A stretch of 59,952 nucleotides of DNA. It comes from an uncultured Bacilli bacterium (GTDB lineage Bacteria; Bacillota_I; Bacilli_A; RF39; UBA660). The position numbers and the translations under genes are program-made. The number at the start of each line of letters is the position of its first letter. Within the stretch, counting starts at the first letter, position 1. Location of the stretch: the NCBI GenBank assembly GCA_934086815.1, contig CAKOIM010000004.1, forward strand, positions 1 to 59,952, in the 5' to 3' direction. Positions 26,487-34,690 of this stretch are shown piece after piece. The notes under the pieces are model-generated. The model had not been told where the DNA came from. It saw only the letters and a list, made by a program, of their open reading frames with translations, and did no database searches.

Positions 26487-26816
26487 TTATCCTAGTTTAT
26501 CCCCATTTAAGACTTTTTTATCCGGAGTTATCAATACTACTCCACCTTCACTATATGTTCCTAAGACTAGTACTTCTGACATAAAATCAGCTACTTGTCT
26601 TTTGGGAAAATTAACAACAGCTAATACTTGCTTGTTTATTAATTCTTCTTTAGTATATTTATCTGTTATTTGCGCTGATGACTTTTTTTCTCCAAGTTCA
26701 CTTCCAAAATCTATTGTTAACTTGTAAGCGGGCCTTTTAGCCTTTGGAAAGTCATCTACATTAATTATTGTTCCTACTCTTATATCTAATACATTAAAAT
26801 CTTCAATTGTTGCCAT
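26487..26816 (-). CDS. csaA: CsaA-type tRNA-binding domain protein
   Basis: A 109-residue stand-alone OB-fold protein of the CsaA/EMAP II type: FNVLDIRVGTIINVDDFPKAKRPAYKL, the SAQITDKYT strand and the closing VVNFPKRQ ... LGTYSEGGVVL. CsaA is a dimeric protein with chaperone-like and tRNA-binding properties. It lies one base downstream of the next gene and is probably co-transcribed with it. Confidence 0.9.
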   Translation of the reverse strand: MATIEDFNVLDIRVGTIINVDDFPKAKRPAYKLTIDFGSELGEKKSSAQITDKYTKEELINKQVLAVVNFPKRQVADFMSEVLVLGTYSEGGVVLITPDKKVLNGDKLG

Positions 26817-26817
26817 A

Positions 26818-27489
26818 TTATCCTTTCAATGAAGGAAGTTCCATATCTTCATCGTCATCATCAGCTATTGTAAATAATTTAGCACTCATTACTTCATTAC
26901 TTGTTTTAATTTCATCTTTACTTTCAACTTTATTACTTTCACTATTATTATTTACATACACTGAACTAAATACTTGACTAGGCTTAAATACTTTCTCTTC
27001 CTTAATTTCTTCTACTTTTTCATTATTTTCATCACTTATACTTGGAATTTCAATCTTATTAAACTCATCTTTAATACTTGCTAAAGAACTTAAATCTATA
27101 TCTTCAGGTTCTTCTTCTATTACCGGAGCTTTTTCAAAGTTAAATAAATTATCTTCATGTTTAATTACTGGTTCTGACTCTTCTACTTTTAAAGGTTCTT
27201 CAATCATTGGTTTTAAAGTTATTTCCTGAACATCTTTAGACTCTTCTATAGGTATTTCTTCCTTTTGTACCGGAGCTTCCACTTCTAATTTAACAGGTTC
27301 TTCCTTTTCTTCTTTAAAAGTATTATTTTCTAATTCAATTTTTTGTAATCTTCTTGTTTCTTCCAACTTTTGATCTTTCTTTCCAAAGAATAAAACCACA
27401 ACAAACAAAATTATCAAAATAACCAAAATAATAGTTAAATACAATGTAAAATGGTCATTTTTATATAACTCATATATGAAATCCATCAT
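26818..27489 (-). CDS. Single-pass membrane protein with a long acidic cytoplasmic tail
   Basis: A 223-residue protein. One membrane helix (about 16-35, LYLTIILVILIILFVVVLFF) is followed by GKKDQK, so the rest probably faces the cytoplasm. The tail is low-complexity and rich in Glu, Lys and Pro (repeated EEPVK/KVEE-type stretches). The layout recalls tethering proteins such as ZipA or FtsN-like adaptors, but no conserved domain is visible. GAGGTGG precedes two adjacent ATGs. The function is unknown. Confidence 0.6.
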   Translation of the reverse strand: MMDFIYELYKNDHFTLYLTIILVILIILFVVVLFFGKKDQKLEETRRLQKIELENNTFKEEKEEPVKLEVEAPVQKEEIPIEESKDVQEITLKPMIEEPLKVEESEPVIKHEDNLFNFEKAPVIEEEPEDIDLSSLASIKDEFNKIEIPSISDENNEKVEEIKEEKVFKPSQVFSSVYVNNNSESNKVESKDEIKTSNEVMSAKLFTIADDDDEDMELPSLKG

Positions 27490-27808
27490 ATCATTCCACC
27501 TCTTTACTCTATATTAAAATAATAACAAAATATGCTTAAAATGTAAACATATTTTGTAAAATTTAATGTCCATTAATAGTAAAATATAGTTCCTAGTTTA
27601 TGTATAGATAAAAGTATAATTTATTTTTATCAACAAAATTAGGCTTCGCCTAATTTTGGAAGCCCTGTCCATACAGGGCTTCATATACATAACGCGCTTT
27701 TAGTTTCTCACACCTTTTCACCGCGTTCTTTATTTTTCAGTCATCCTTTTTCGCTTCGCCTTTTTTTTCGTGGCTCACCATGTTCCATCAAGGTCCCTTG
27801 CTCCGTCA
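27490..27808. other. Gene-free 319-bp stretch, half AT-rich and half GC-shifted
   Basis: Bases 27490-27600 are ordinary AT-rich spacer. Bases 27601-27808, just downstream of the lectin-like gene on its strand, are purine-rich on the minus strand and clearly richer in GC than the surrounding genome. They contain two perfect hairpins and repeats of GGCGAAGC-type sequence but no convincing gene. The tract is continuous in composition with the GC-rich 3' end of the lectin gene, which suggests they arrived or evolve together. Confidence 0.7.
27635..27682. other. Two adjacent perfect hairpins downstream of the lectin-like gene
   Basis: Hairpin one is AAAATTAGGC-TTC-GCCTAATTTT (27635-27657). Hairpin two, starting 2 bp later, is GAAGCCCTGT-CCAT-ACAGGGCTTC (27659-27682). 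Both have perfect 10-bp stems and 3-4-nt loops. They may be terminators (the first ends in TTTT) or, given the candidate variable region upstream, the stem-loop that follows the homing site of diversity-generating retroelements. Confidence 0.75.
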
Positions 27809-29377
27809 CTATTTCACCAAAATCGGTTTCGCGGCCGTGCCGCTTCCACCGCCATAGCCTATTGTTGACTTCAGATAAAGGACTGGGCGCACGCCGAACG
27901 AGTCATTGCCGACACCGTTGTGGCGGACATCGGCGTAGCAGGCAACGCCAGAGCTGTCCACACCGAAAGCAATGTTCGAACTGCCCGCACCAGGCGCCAA
28001 TGTCCATTCCAAAAGTCCCATATACATCCAATTAACCCCTATAGCAGCCCTATAATCTCTCGAAGAATTATTATTATATCCATATAAATTCCACTTGTCT
28101 TGTGGTACAGCATACATATAGTCACTTACATACATTAATCCTACTTTTGCAGTTACTGTTTTATTTGTTGCTGGACTATTTATTTCATTTTGGTATGTAT
28201 TTGGTGCAGTTTGTTCAGCTATATTACTCCAAGTATTTCCCCCAACTTTCCATGTATGATCTGATATTTTTTCTGACCATTTTGTTCCTATATTATTTAT
28301 ATAATTCTTATTTAAATTAACTGTATTTAATTGGCTTTCACTCCATGTATTTGTACCATTTCTATTCCAATAATATGCACCTATTTCTGTTTTAGAATTT
28401 TGGCCTTTATTTGTATCGGACCAACCGTTTGCTTGATATGTTTGATAATAATCCCCATCAGTTCCTAATAATGTTGATTTAGCATAATCATACTTTATTA
28501 ATTTTACTTCACCATCAAATACTCCGATGATTCTATATAAATTATCTGTTGGGCATGTTCCATCTTGAGAATCATAACCAAAGCATACATAATTATTTGT
28601 GGTATCACTACTTCCTGCATAACGATATGAATTATCTTTAGCTCCATTTTCTAGTGTACTATCATGTAAGTATAAGTTATTCGCGCCTTGAGTTCCAGTG
28701 TATTGAGAAATGACATATTGTGCTAACGGTATTTTCTTTTCATCTTTTTGTATTAAAACTTCGCCTTTCAAGCTCTTATCTTCATTAGCCAATTGATTAG
28801 TATCTAAATTTATAAATGTTACTTTAAAATTCCATTCTTGATTAGTATAGTTTGTACTTGAATTAGAAGTTATTTCATGGTTATTAGCAACTTCTAATAA
28901 ACCTTTATAAGTAGTTATATCAAAACCTTTAACTATTGTTCCATCAGCATTTGTAGCACTTACATAATTAAGTCCATTTATACTTGTAACTTCAGCTCCA
29001 TTTGGATCTGTAATAGTTAATACTATTTCTGGTTTATTATCACTTGTTGAGTAAACATATGTATTTGTAGTAATATTAAAATAAACATAATAATTATATG
29101 TCGCAGTATTCTTAGTACTATTAGCTTTTAACATAGCTTTAGCTGTTGCTTCATCGGATAAATTACCTGCCCCACTTGCAAAATTATATTGATCTATTGA
29201 TAAACTAATATCTTTATTTACTTCAAATTTTAAATCATCCATGCTATTAGCATTTATTTTTACATCTCCTTGGGCACCACTACCAATTTTTGCAACAAAG
29301 TAAGCAAAAGTACCTGCTATAACAAGAAGTAAGCAAGATACTACTATAACTATTTTATTTTTACTTTTATTTTCCAT
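27809..29377 (-). CDS. Surface protein with a lectin-like C-terminal domain and candidate hypervariable end
   Basis: A 522-residue protein. An N-terminal signal/anchor (IVIVVSCLLLVIAGTFAYF) resembles SipW-type matrix protein leaders. A beta-rich region (about 36-215) follows, then a C-terminal domain (about 220-522) shared with the protein at 14802-16040. The last 60 codons (about 27825-28000) have about 61% GC and mostly NNC/NNT codons, in sharp contrast to the rest of the gene. The segment ends GVRPVLYLKS, an anchor motif conserved in the paralogue as AIRPTFYLNP. This fits the variable region of a DGR target, where a C-type-lectin fold displays diversified residues. No reverse transcriptase or template repeat lies in the window. 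It has its own promoter and ribosome site. Confidence 0.7.
   Translation of the reverse strand: MENKSKNKIVIVVSCLLLVIAGTFAYFVAKIGSGAQGDVKINANSMDDLKFEVNKDISLSIDQYNFASGAGNLSDEATAKAMLKANSTKNTATYNYYVYFNITTNTYVYSTSDNKPEIVLTITDPNGAEVTSINGLNYVSATNADGTIVKGFDITTYKGLLEVANNHEITSNSSTNYTNQEWNFKVTFINLDTNQLANEDKSLKGEVLIQKDEKKIPLAQYVISQYTGTQGANNLYLHDSTLENGAKDNSYRYAGSSDTTNNYVCFGYDSQDGTCPTDNLYRIIGVFDGEVKLIKYDYAKSTLLGTDGDYYQTYQANGWSDTNKGQNSKTEIGAYYWNRNGTNTWSESQLNTVNLNKNYINNIGTKWSEKISDHTWKVGGNTWSNIAEQTAPNTYQNEINSPATNKTVTAKVGLMYVSDYMYAVPQDKWNLYGYNNNSSRDYRAAIGVNWMYMGLLEWTLAPGAGSSNIAFGVDSSGVACYADVRHNGVGNDSFGVRPVLYLKSTIGYGGGSGTAAKPILVK
27825..28000 (-). other. Candidate DGR variable region (3' end of the lectin-like gene)
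   Basis: Hand counting gives about 110 G+C in 180 bases (27831-28010), against under one third for the flanking gene. Within it the codons read S-N-I-A-F-G-V-D-S-S-G-V-A-C-Y, then A-D-V-R-H-N-G-V-G-N-D-S-F-G, nearly all ending in C or T. This is the expected result when AAC/AAT codons of a template are mutated at adenines. A constant stretch follows (GVRPVLYLKS), the usual place of the homing sequence. The assignment is unproven without the template repeat. Confidence 0.5.
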
Positions 29378-29402
29378 ATGTATAACTCCTTATCATAAAT
29401 TA

Positions 29403-29431
29403 ATTATACAAATTATTTGTTTCATAGTCAA
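29403..29431 (-). promoter_or_regulatory. SigA-type promoter of the lectin-like surface gene
   Basis: On the minus strand TTGACT (29426-29431) and a perfect TATAAT (29403-29408) are 17 bp apart, about 25 bases upstream of the ATG. Confidence 0.8.
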
Positions 29432-29436
29432 TATAA

Positions 29437-29464
29437 AGCTAGGCAATTAAATTACTACCTAGCT
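29437..29464 (-). terminator. Hairpin between the tandem repeats and the surface gene promoter
   Basis: AGCTAGG (29437-29443) and CCTAGCT (29458-29464) pair around a 14-nt AT loop and are followed on the minus strand by TTATATT. It is a plausible terminator for the upstream operon, placed immediately before the next promoter. Confidence 0.5.
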
Positions 29465-29469
29465 CTCTT

Positions 29470-29572
29470 TTAATTCCCACTAAGGCTTGGGTACTCCAAC
29501 TTTGTTAATTCCCACTAAGGCTTGGGTACTCCAACTTTATTAATTCCCACTAAGGCTTGGGTACTCCAACTC
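29470..29572. repeat. Three 35-bp tandem direct repeats
   Basis: Units start at 29470, 29505 and 29540, each beginning TTAATTCCCACTAAGGCTTG and continuing with GGTACTCCAACT. They are virtually identical and have no spacers between them. GC is higher than in the surroundings. Each unit holds a CCCA...TGGG mini-hairpin. They lie downstream of the calcium-repeat gene and upstream of the lectin-like gene. Confidence 0.95.
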
Positions 29573-29655
29573 TAATATATTATATGATATTTCTCTCACG
29601 TAATATAAGTATAGCTTATCATAATTTTTTTTAATTGTAAATATAAAAAAGAAGA

Positions 29656-30906
29656 TTATTTATCTTCCTTTAATTCAACAGTTAATTTACCTTTAAATGA
29701 TTTACCTTGATCATAATTTTGTTCATCTTGTGTACCATGTAAAGTAAATGAAACTGTGTAACTTTGTTTTGTATGTGGGGCAATTGCTATATCACTAGCT
29801 AGTGTCCCATTTGTAAATGGCGCTGTTTTAAAGTCTTGCTTATAACCACTATAATCACTCCATACTTTAACCCAGAAATTATTACTTTCAAAAGTATTAA
29901 CTACATCTATCCATTTTAAATTATAGTATAATACTTTATCTGTTTTATTTTCAATTGTAAATTTAACATCTGGCACTTTTGTATTAACATTTCCCGTTTG
30001 ATCATCCGGATATAAATCATTTAATTTAATATTATTACCATTTTCAAATATAACTACTAAAGCGGCCGTATCAAGGGATATATTATCATCACCCCCAATA
30101 ATTAATTCGCCATTTTTATCTTTTCCAGATATATAAGCACAATTACGATCACAAATACCATCTCCATCTTCATCGATATTTACATCAGGTACTCCATCCC
30201 CATTAGTATCAACATTTAAATCTGGTATCCCATCACCATTAGTATCTATATTTATATCGGGCTTACCATCTCCATCTAAGTCTATATTTATATCCGGCCA
30301 TCCATCATTATCCGTATCACAGTTTAAATCACAAACACCATTACCATCTAAATCTTGATTTATTTTATTAAATATAGTACCATCTTCTCTTTTAACATTA
30401 AATATAGCTTTTCTATTACCTTGATAATCAATATTTAAATCAGGTTTCTTATCTTTATTAGTATCACAATTAATATCACAAATACCATCACCATCTAAAT
30501 CAATGTTTAAATCAGCTATACCATCACCATTTAAATCAATATTTAAATTAGTATATCTTAAAAATTTAATTCCAGAATAAGTAGCAAAACCACAAAGAAA
30601 TAAAAATACAAGAAAAAATATAATAAATAATGGAGTATTTTTACTTTTAACAAAATTAAATATTAATTTATTACCTTCTTTTTTAACACATAAATTATAA
30701 GGCAAATACATTTCATTATCTTTATTATCAAAAGCAACATTTAATACTTTTTCAATATATTTATTTTTAATATCTAATTCTTCTTCATATAATTTATTTA
30801 AAGTATCTTTAATTAATTTATCTTGCTCATTATTTTTAAGTAACATAAACTCTTTTAAATTAATCGTATCTTTATTTCCCATATATTTATTATTATTTTT
30901 CTTCAT
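29656..30906 (-). CDS. Transmembrane protein with thrombospondin-3-type calcium repeats
   Basis: A 416-residue protein. Residues 1-90 form a charged, helical cytoplasmic part. A membrane helix (about 92-112, TPLFIIFFLVFLFLCGFATY) leads to an extracytoplasmic array (about 121-256) of D-x-N/D-x-D-G repeats such as DLNGDGIADLNIDLDGDGIC, the TSP3/EF-hand-like calcium-binding pattern, with cysteines at CDINC, CDLNC and CDRNC. A beta-sandwich-like C-terminal domain (about 275-416) ends in KGKLTVELKEDK. The array would be stiffened by calcium and could project the C-terminal domain from the surface. It is the last gene of the AAA ATPase operon, 17 bases after its neighbour. Confidence 0.75.
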   Translation of the reverse strand: MKKNNNKYMGNKDTINLKEFMLLKNNEQDKLIKDTLNKLYEEELDIKNKYIEKVLNVAFDNKDNEMYLPYNLCVKKEGNKLIFNFVKSKNTPLFIIFFLVFLFLCGFATYSGIKFLRYTNLNIDLNGDGIADLNIDLDGDGICDINCDTNKDKKPDLNIDYQGNRKAIFNVKREDGTIFNKINQDLDGNGVCDLNCDTDNDGWPDINIDLDGDGKPDINIDTNGDGIPDLNVDTNGDGVPDVNIDEDGDGICDRNCAYISGKDKNGELIIGGDDNISLDTAALVVIFENGNNIKLNDLYPDDQTGNVNTKVPDVKFTIENKTDKVLYYNLKWIDVVNTFESNNFWVKVWSDYSGYKQDFKTAPFTNGTLASDIAIAPHTKQSYTVSFTLHGTQDEQNYDQGKSFKGKLTVELKEDK

Positions 30907-30923
30907 AATGCATCCTTCCTATA

Positions 30924-32009
30924 TTATTTTAACATAGATAAGTTCTTTTTTCTTTTTTTATCTATATCTATAAAGTAATTATCAATTACTCTTCTTACAC
31001 TATTAATTGTTTTTTCTTTTCTTTTATTTGCACTTACAAATTCTTTTTCTAATAACTTTTTAAATTCTTTTTCTGTTATATCACCATCAAAAACAAAATC
31101 ATTTACAAGTTTAGATATAATAGCACTATTATACTCTATTTCTTTAGTTTCTTTTTCCCCTAGGGCATCGTTATTAATAAAAAACGCTAAATCATACTTA
31201 TTTTTAATTTTATTATTATTAATATATTCAGTTCTCTTATCTATTTGAGTTATAGGTTTAATATTATTTTTTTCTAAGTATTCCCATAACTCTAAGGCTT
31301 TAATAAAATTAGGTTCTTTTAATATTACATTAGTTTTTCTAATCGGACTACGAACTGGACTAGATTCTTTTAAACTTTTTATAAATGTAGATGCTCTAAA
31401 CATAGCAATAATATCTTTAATATGTTCTATTCTTTCATTTAAAGAATGTCCATCTTTACTATTATTTACTTCAGTATTTTTTTTACTTGTAATATTTAAA
31501 CTAATATTTACTTCTTCACCATTTTTTTTCATTATTCCCTTATAAGTTACTTCATCGTTTATTTTAGCATAACTTCTTTGATCAGATTCTTGTAACTTAG
31601 TATTTACAAATTGAAATAAATTATCTACTAAAGATTTGATGAATCTATTTTCATATAAATCAACAGTTTCTTCTCTATAAACATTTAATAACTTAAGTGG
31701 AATAACCGTACCATCTTCTTGTACTTCTTGAATCATACTAGTGTGTTGAGCTAAATGTCTAATAGATTCTTCTGTTACTACTTTAGCTTTTTCTATTGGC
31801 ACAATATTTTCTTCTTGAACAATAAATCTTCTTGGATTTCTAATAATATTATCAAGATAAGGGATACATTCTTCGACCATATCTATCCATGAAGTATCAC
31901 TTACCTTACTATCTATATCTCTTTTTATTGTCATATTAGATGATGTTGCATTAACAAACTTTAAAGCTTCATCAACATCAAAATTATTAATATAATCATT
32001 TATATTCAT
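30924..32009 (-). CDS. DUF2357-like protein, partner of the McrB-like ATPase
   Basis: A 361-residue soluble protein. The stretch VYREETVDLYENRFIKSLVDNL resembles the conserved ENRF motif of DUF2357 proteins, which are found beside McrB-like ATPases. No nuclease motif is evident in its C-terminal part. The rest is mainly helical and charged. It starts seven bases after the ATPase gene stop, so the two are surely co-transcribed and probably interact. Family assignment is tentative. Confidence 0.55.
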   Translation of the reverse strand: MNINDYINNFDVDEALKFVNATSSNMTIKRDIDSKVSDTSWIDMVEECIPYLDNIIRNPRRFIVQEENIVPIEKAKVVTEESIRHLAQHTSMIQEVQEDGTVIPLKLLNVYREETVDLYENRFIKSLVDNLFQFVNTKLQESDQRSYAKINDEVTYKGIMKKNGEEVNISLNITSKKNTEVNNSKDGHSLNERIEHIKDIIAMFRASTFIKSLKESSPVRSPIRKTNVILKEPNFIKALELWEYLEKNNIKPITQIDKRTEYINNNKIKNKYDLAFFINNDALGEKETKEIEYNSAIISKLVNDFVFDGDITEKEFKKLLEKEFVSANKRKEKTINSVRRVIDNYFIDIDKKRKKNLSMLK

Positions 32010-32016
32010 AATTCAC

Positions 32017-33501
32017 CTATATAGTCTTTTTAAGTCTTAATAAATAAGCTTTACATTCCGGTGTTTTATCTACGCCAAATAATTTATCTAAATATTTAAT
32101 TAAGCCATCTATTTCATCTTTAATATATGCTAAATTAAGTTGTTCAAATTTACGTAAAATTTTATGAGCAATAACATAATCTATACCTGCGACTTCTTCC
32201 CCACCACAAGCAATAAAAGCAGGAACAAATTCTTTTAATTGTTTTACTATTCTATTACCAAAAGCAAGTCTAAAGTGATCAATTACATAACGATCTAATT
32301 GAGCTACTTTTTCTAACATTTCAGCACTTACAGGATTATTATTAGCGGCATCTTTAAATAATTTATCTAAATAAGCATAACTTGTTTTAACACTTTCAGT
32401 TTCCGGAGCTTCAAAAGCTTCACATTTATCATCAATAGCAATAGGCATAGCTCTATCATATACTTTATCAGTAATCATAAATGTTGAGTCATCATTATTA
32501 ATTGTACCTATATACCACATATTTTCAGGTATCTTTAATTTACCATTTTCAAGTAATTTAGGATCACTTGGCCATACATTAGGAACTAATTCTACGGCCC
32601 AGTCTTTTTTATTAGGAAGTTCAAGAATTGATAACATTTCAGCAAAATAATATTCAACACGAGAAATATTCATTTCATCTAAAAGGGTAATATAAACTTC
32701 ATCAGTGTATTCGGCTTCATACATTTTTTCTAATATTTCTGTTTCATTAAATTTCTTTGTAAATTCATTAAAATATCCAAATATTTCGGTTGAATCTCTC
32801 CATGATGGTTGAACTGATGCTACAGTTGTTTCATTATCAATAAATGAACCAAAAGCATATGCAAGTGATGTTTTACCTGTTCCAGATATACCTTCTAAAA
32901 TAATTAATTTATTTGATGCAAATGAAGATATAAATAGACGAATTAAATTAATATCATAATAAAGATGTAATTTAGATGCCGAGTAATTTCTGAATATATC
33001 ACAAAATTCCTTTAAAGTAAAATTATTTGTAATAAGTTCTTTAGACATACCTTCATATTTATTATCAACATTACTCAATTTAAAGAATCTTGAATCACCT
33101 TCTTTTAATTCATTATTAATTGTTCCGTCTTCACTAATATTTAATTCCTTTATCTTATCAGTTTGACGTTTCAATTTAAATATTTCATTATTTAAAGAAT
33201 CAATTTCTTCAATTAACATATCTTCTTTTTTAACATTTCTTCTATATCTTATATAGGTTTTAATAGATTTATAAATAAGTAATATAATTAGACCAAAAAT
33301 AATAATTAAAAAAACAATTGATAAAATCATTATTAAAAGTCCCATTCCTGTTAAATCATTTTTATAATCACCAACAACAGTTATATAATTAACAATGTTA
33401 AACATTTGAAATAAACCTTCTCCAATACCCTTAAATATTTTTACTAATCCTTCAAATAAAGGCTCCATAAACTTTGTAAAAAATTCACCATATATACTCA
33501 T
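32017..33501 (-). CDS. Membrane-anchored McrB-like AAA+ ATPase
   Basis: A 494-residue protein. The N-terminal 50 residues contain amphipathic segments, then a membrane helix (about 53-78, GLLIMILSIVFLIIIFGLII), a coiled coil (about 92-118) and a AAA+ module. The module has Walker A GISGTGKTS (204-212), Walker B ITLLDEMN (271-278) and sensor IGTINND (331-337). The DEMNISRVEYYFAEML and GTINNDDST pattern is that of the McrB/dynein-related clade, though the usual MNTADRS is altered. A membrane tether is unusual for McrB-type proteins. The ATG overlaps the upstream stop (TAATG). It probably remodels or loads its partners at the membrane; the target is unknown. Confidence 0.75.
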   Translation of the reverse strand: MSIYGEFFTKFMEPLFEGLVKIFKGIGEGLFQMFNIVNYITVVGDYKNDLTGMGLLIMILSIVFLIIIFGLIILLIYKSIKTYIRYRRNVKKEDMLIEEIDSLNNEIFKLKRQTDKIKELNISEDGTINNELKEGDSRFFKLSNVDNKYEGMSKELITNNFTLKEFCDIFRNYSASKLHLYYDINLIRLFISSFASNKLIILEGISGTGKTSLAYAFGSFIDNETTVASVQPSWRDSTEIFGYFNEFTKKFNETEILEKMYEAEYTDEVYITLLDEMNISRVEYYFAEMLSILELPNKKDWAVELVPNVWPSDPKLLENGKLKIPENMWYIGTINNDDSTFMITDKVYDRAMPIAIDDKCEAFEAPETESVKTSYAYLDKLFKDAANNNPVSAEMLEKVAQLDRYVIDHFRLAFGNRIVKQLKEFVPAFIACGGEEVAGIDYVIAHKILRKFEQLNLAYIKDEIDGLIKYLDKLFGVDKTPECKAYLLRLKKTI

Positions 33502-34574
33502 TACTCTTCCTCCTTATTTTTTACAATAAAATTAATATTCATTTTCATAAAATTATTTTTATTATCTAAATTATTAATTAAAAATTCTTTTTTTACTAAA
33601 TACTTTGTATTGTCTTCAAATATAGTACTATTAATATTTGCTGTATCATAATAATCATAAATTACTTCGACTTCATTAGTTCGATAATTATTTATAATTT
33701 TTTGATAATCTACTTCTTCTTCATAAGGAATTAAAATACTAACAAATTCTTTAATATAATTATCATGAAAAAACTTACTAATATTTAATTTCTTCATTGA
33801 CTTATTTATTTTAACCATATATTTTGGCATATCTCTATTACTAATAAGCTCTTTTAAAATGTAGTAATCTATTAATGTCAATTTTAATTCACATAACTTA
33901 TCTTCATATTTTTTTAAAACTTTTTGTGTAAGTTTTTGATCAAATTCTTTTAATTCTGGTATTTCATAATCAAATACTATCTCATAATATAAAGGATTAT
34001 TACTTATCATTTTAAATGTTAATTTATATTCCTCACTATCAAATGCCTCTAAAACCTTTTTATCATTACTATTGTTTTTCTTTATTTCTTCAAACAAATC
34101 ATTAATTATATACTTATTATCTTTTATTTTAAGTATCTTAGTCTTAGCTAAATAATTAAGTAAATACTTAAACTTTTCTTTAGTATCTACTATATTTCCA
34201 TCTATAACATTACTTGCTATATCAACATAACAACTAGTACAAATAATAACTGATAATAAAAATGTTTCATTCTTTAGATCAGATAAAATACTCGTTTTAT
34301 TTTCTTCTTTAATATAGTCAATTAAAGATTTTAACACAAAATTAATATTATCATTAGCATATTCAATAGGATTGTCACGATGCTTATTATTTTGAAAATA
34401 ATATAGATTTACGTACCTTTCTAAAATTTCTGAAGCATAAGTTGTAAATTCCCTTTTATTTTGCCACATTTTATTATCTTCGACACTAATTAAATTTTCT
34501 AAAATTTTGGCATACTCTAATAAATCTTTCTCCTTTTTCTCAACGTATTTATTAATAATGCTTACACTCACCAC
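33501..34574 (-). CDS. Unknown protein, first gene of the AAA ATPase operon
   Basis: A 357-residue soluble, charged, mostly helical protein with no signal peptide or membrane segment and no motif I recognise. A central part (FKMISNNPLYYEIVFDYEIPEL) is more hydrophobic and beta-like. It is translationally coupled to the AAA ATPase by a one-base overlap, which suggests a stable complex. The start is ATG or the nearby GTG; upstream spacing does not decide. Confidence 0.6.
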   Translation of the reverse strand: MVSVSIINKYVEKKEKDLLEYAKILENLISVEDNKMWQNKREFTTYASEILERYVNLYYFQNNKHRDNPIEYANDNINFVLKSLIDYIKEENKTSILSDLKNETFLLSVIICTSCYVDIASNVIDGNIVDTKEKFKYLLNYLAKTKILKIKDNKYIINDLFEEIKKNNSNDKKVLEAFDSEEYKLTFKMISNNPLYYEIVFDYEIPELKEFDQKLTQKVLKKYEDKLCELKLTLIDYYILKELISNRDMPKYMVKINKSMKKLNISKFFHDNYIKEFVSILIPYEEEVDYQKIINNYRTNEVEVIYDYYDTANINSTIFEDNTKYLVKKEFLINNLDNKNNFMKMNINFIVKNKEEE

Positions 34575-34690
34575 TAGTCACCCTGCCTATTCTTCATAAA
34601 TTATATCAAACAAAAAAATAATATGCAATAAGTTTAGTATTGTATTGCGCATAAAAATAAGATAAAATAAAAATAGAAAGAAGGTATATT

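Noticed and set aside
27737..27781. Short reading frame MVSHEKKGEAKKDD downstream of the lectin gene
   Set aside because: Only 14 codons, no ribosome site, low complexity. A continuation after its stop codon overlaps a perfect hairpin, so the sequence is better explained as structure.
27809..29377. Recent transfer of the whole lectin-like gene from a GC-rich host
   Set aside because: Only the last 180 bases and the downstream tract are GC-rich; the rest has the same AT-rich codon use as its neighbours.
29470..29572. CRISPR array
   Set aside because: The 35-bp units abut directly with no unique spacers, and no cas genes are nearby.
30924..33501. Type IV McrBC restriction system
   Set aside because: No nuclease motif in the DUF2357-like partner, and the ATPase is membrane-anchored. 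The McrB signature MNTADRS is not preserved.
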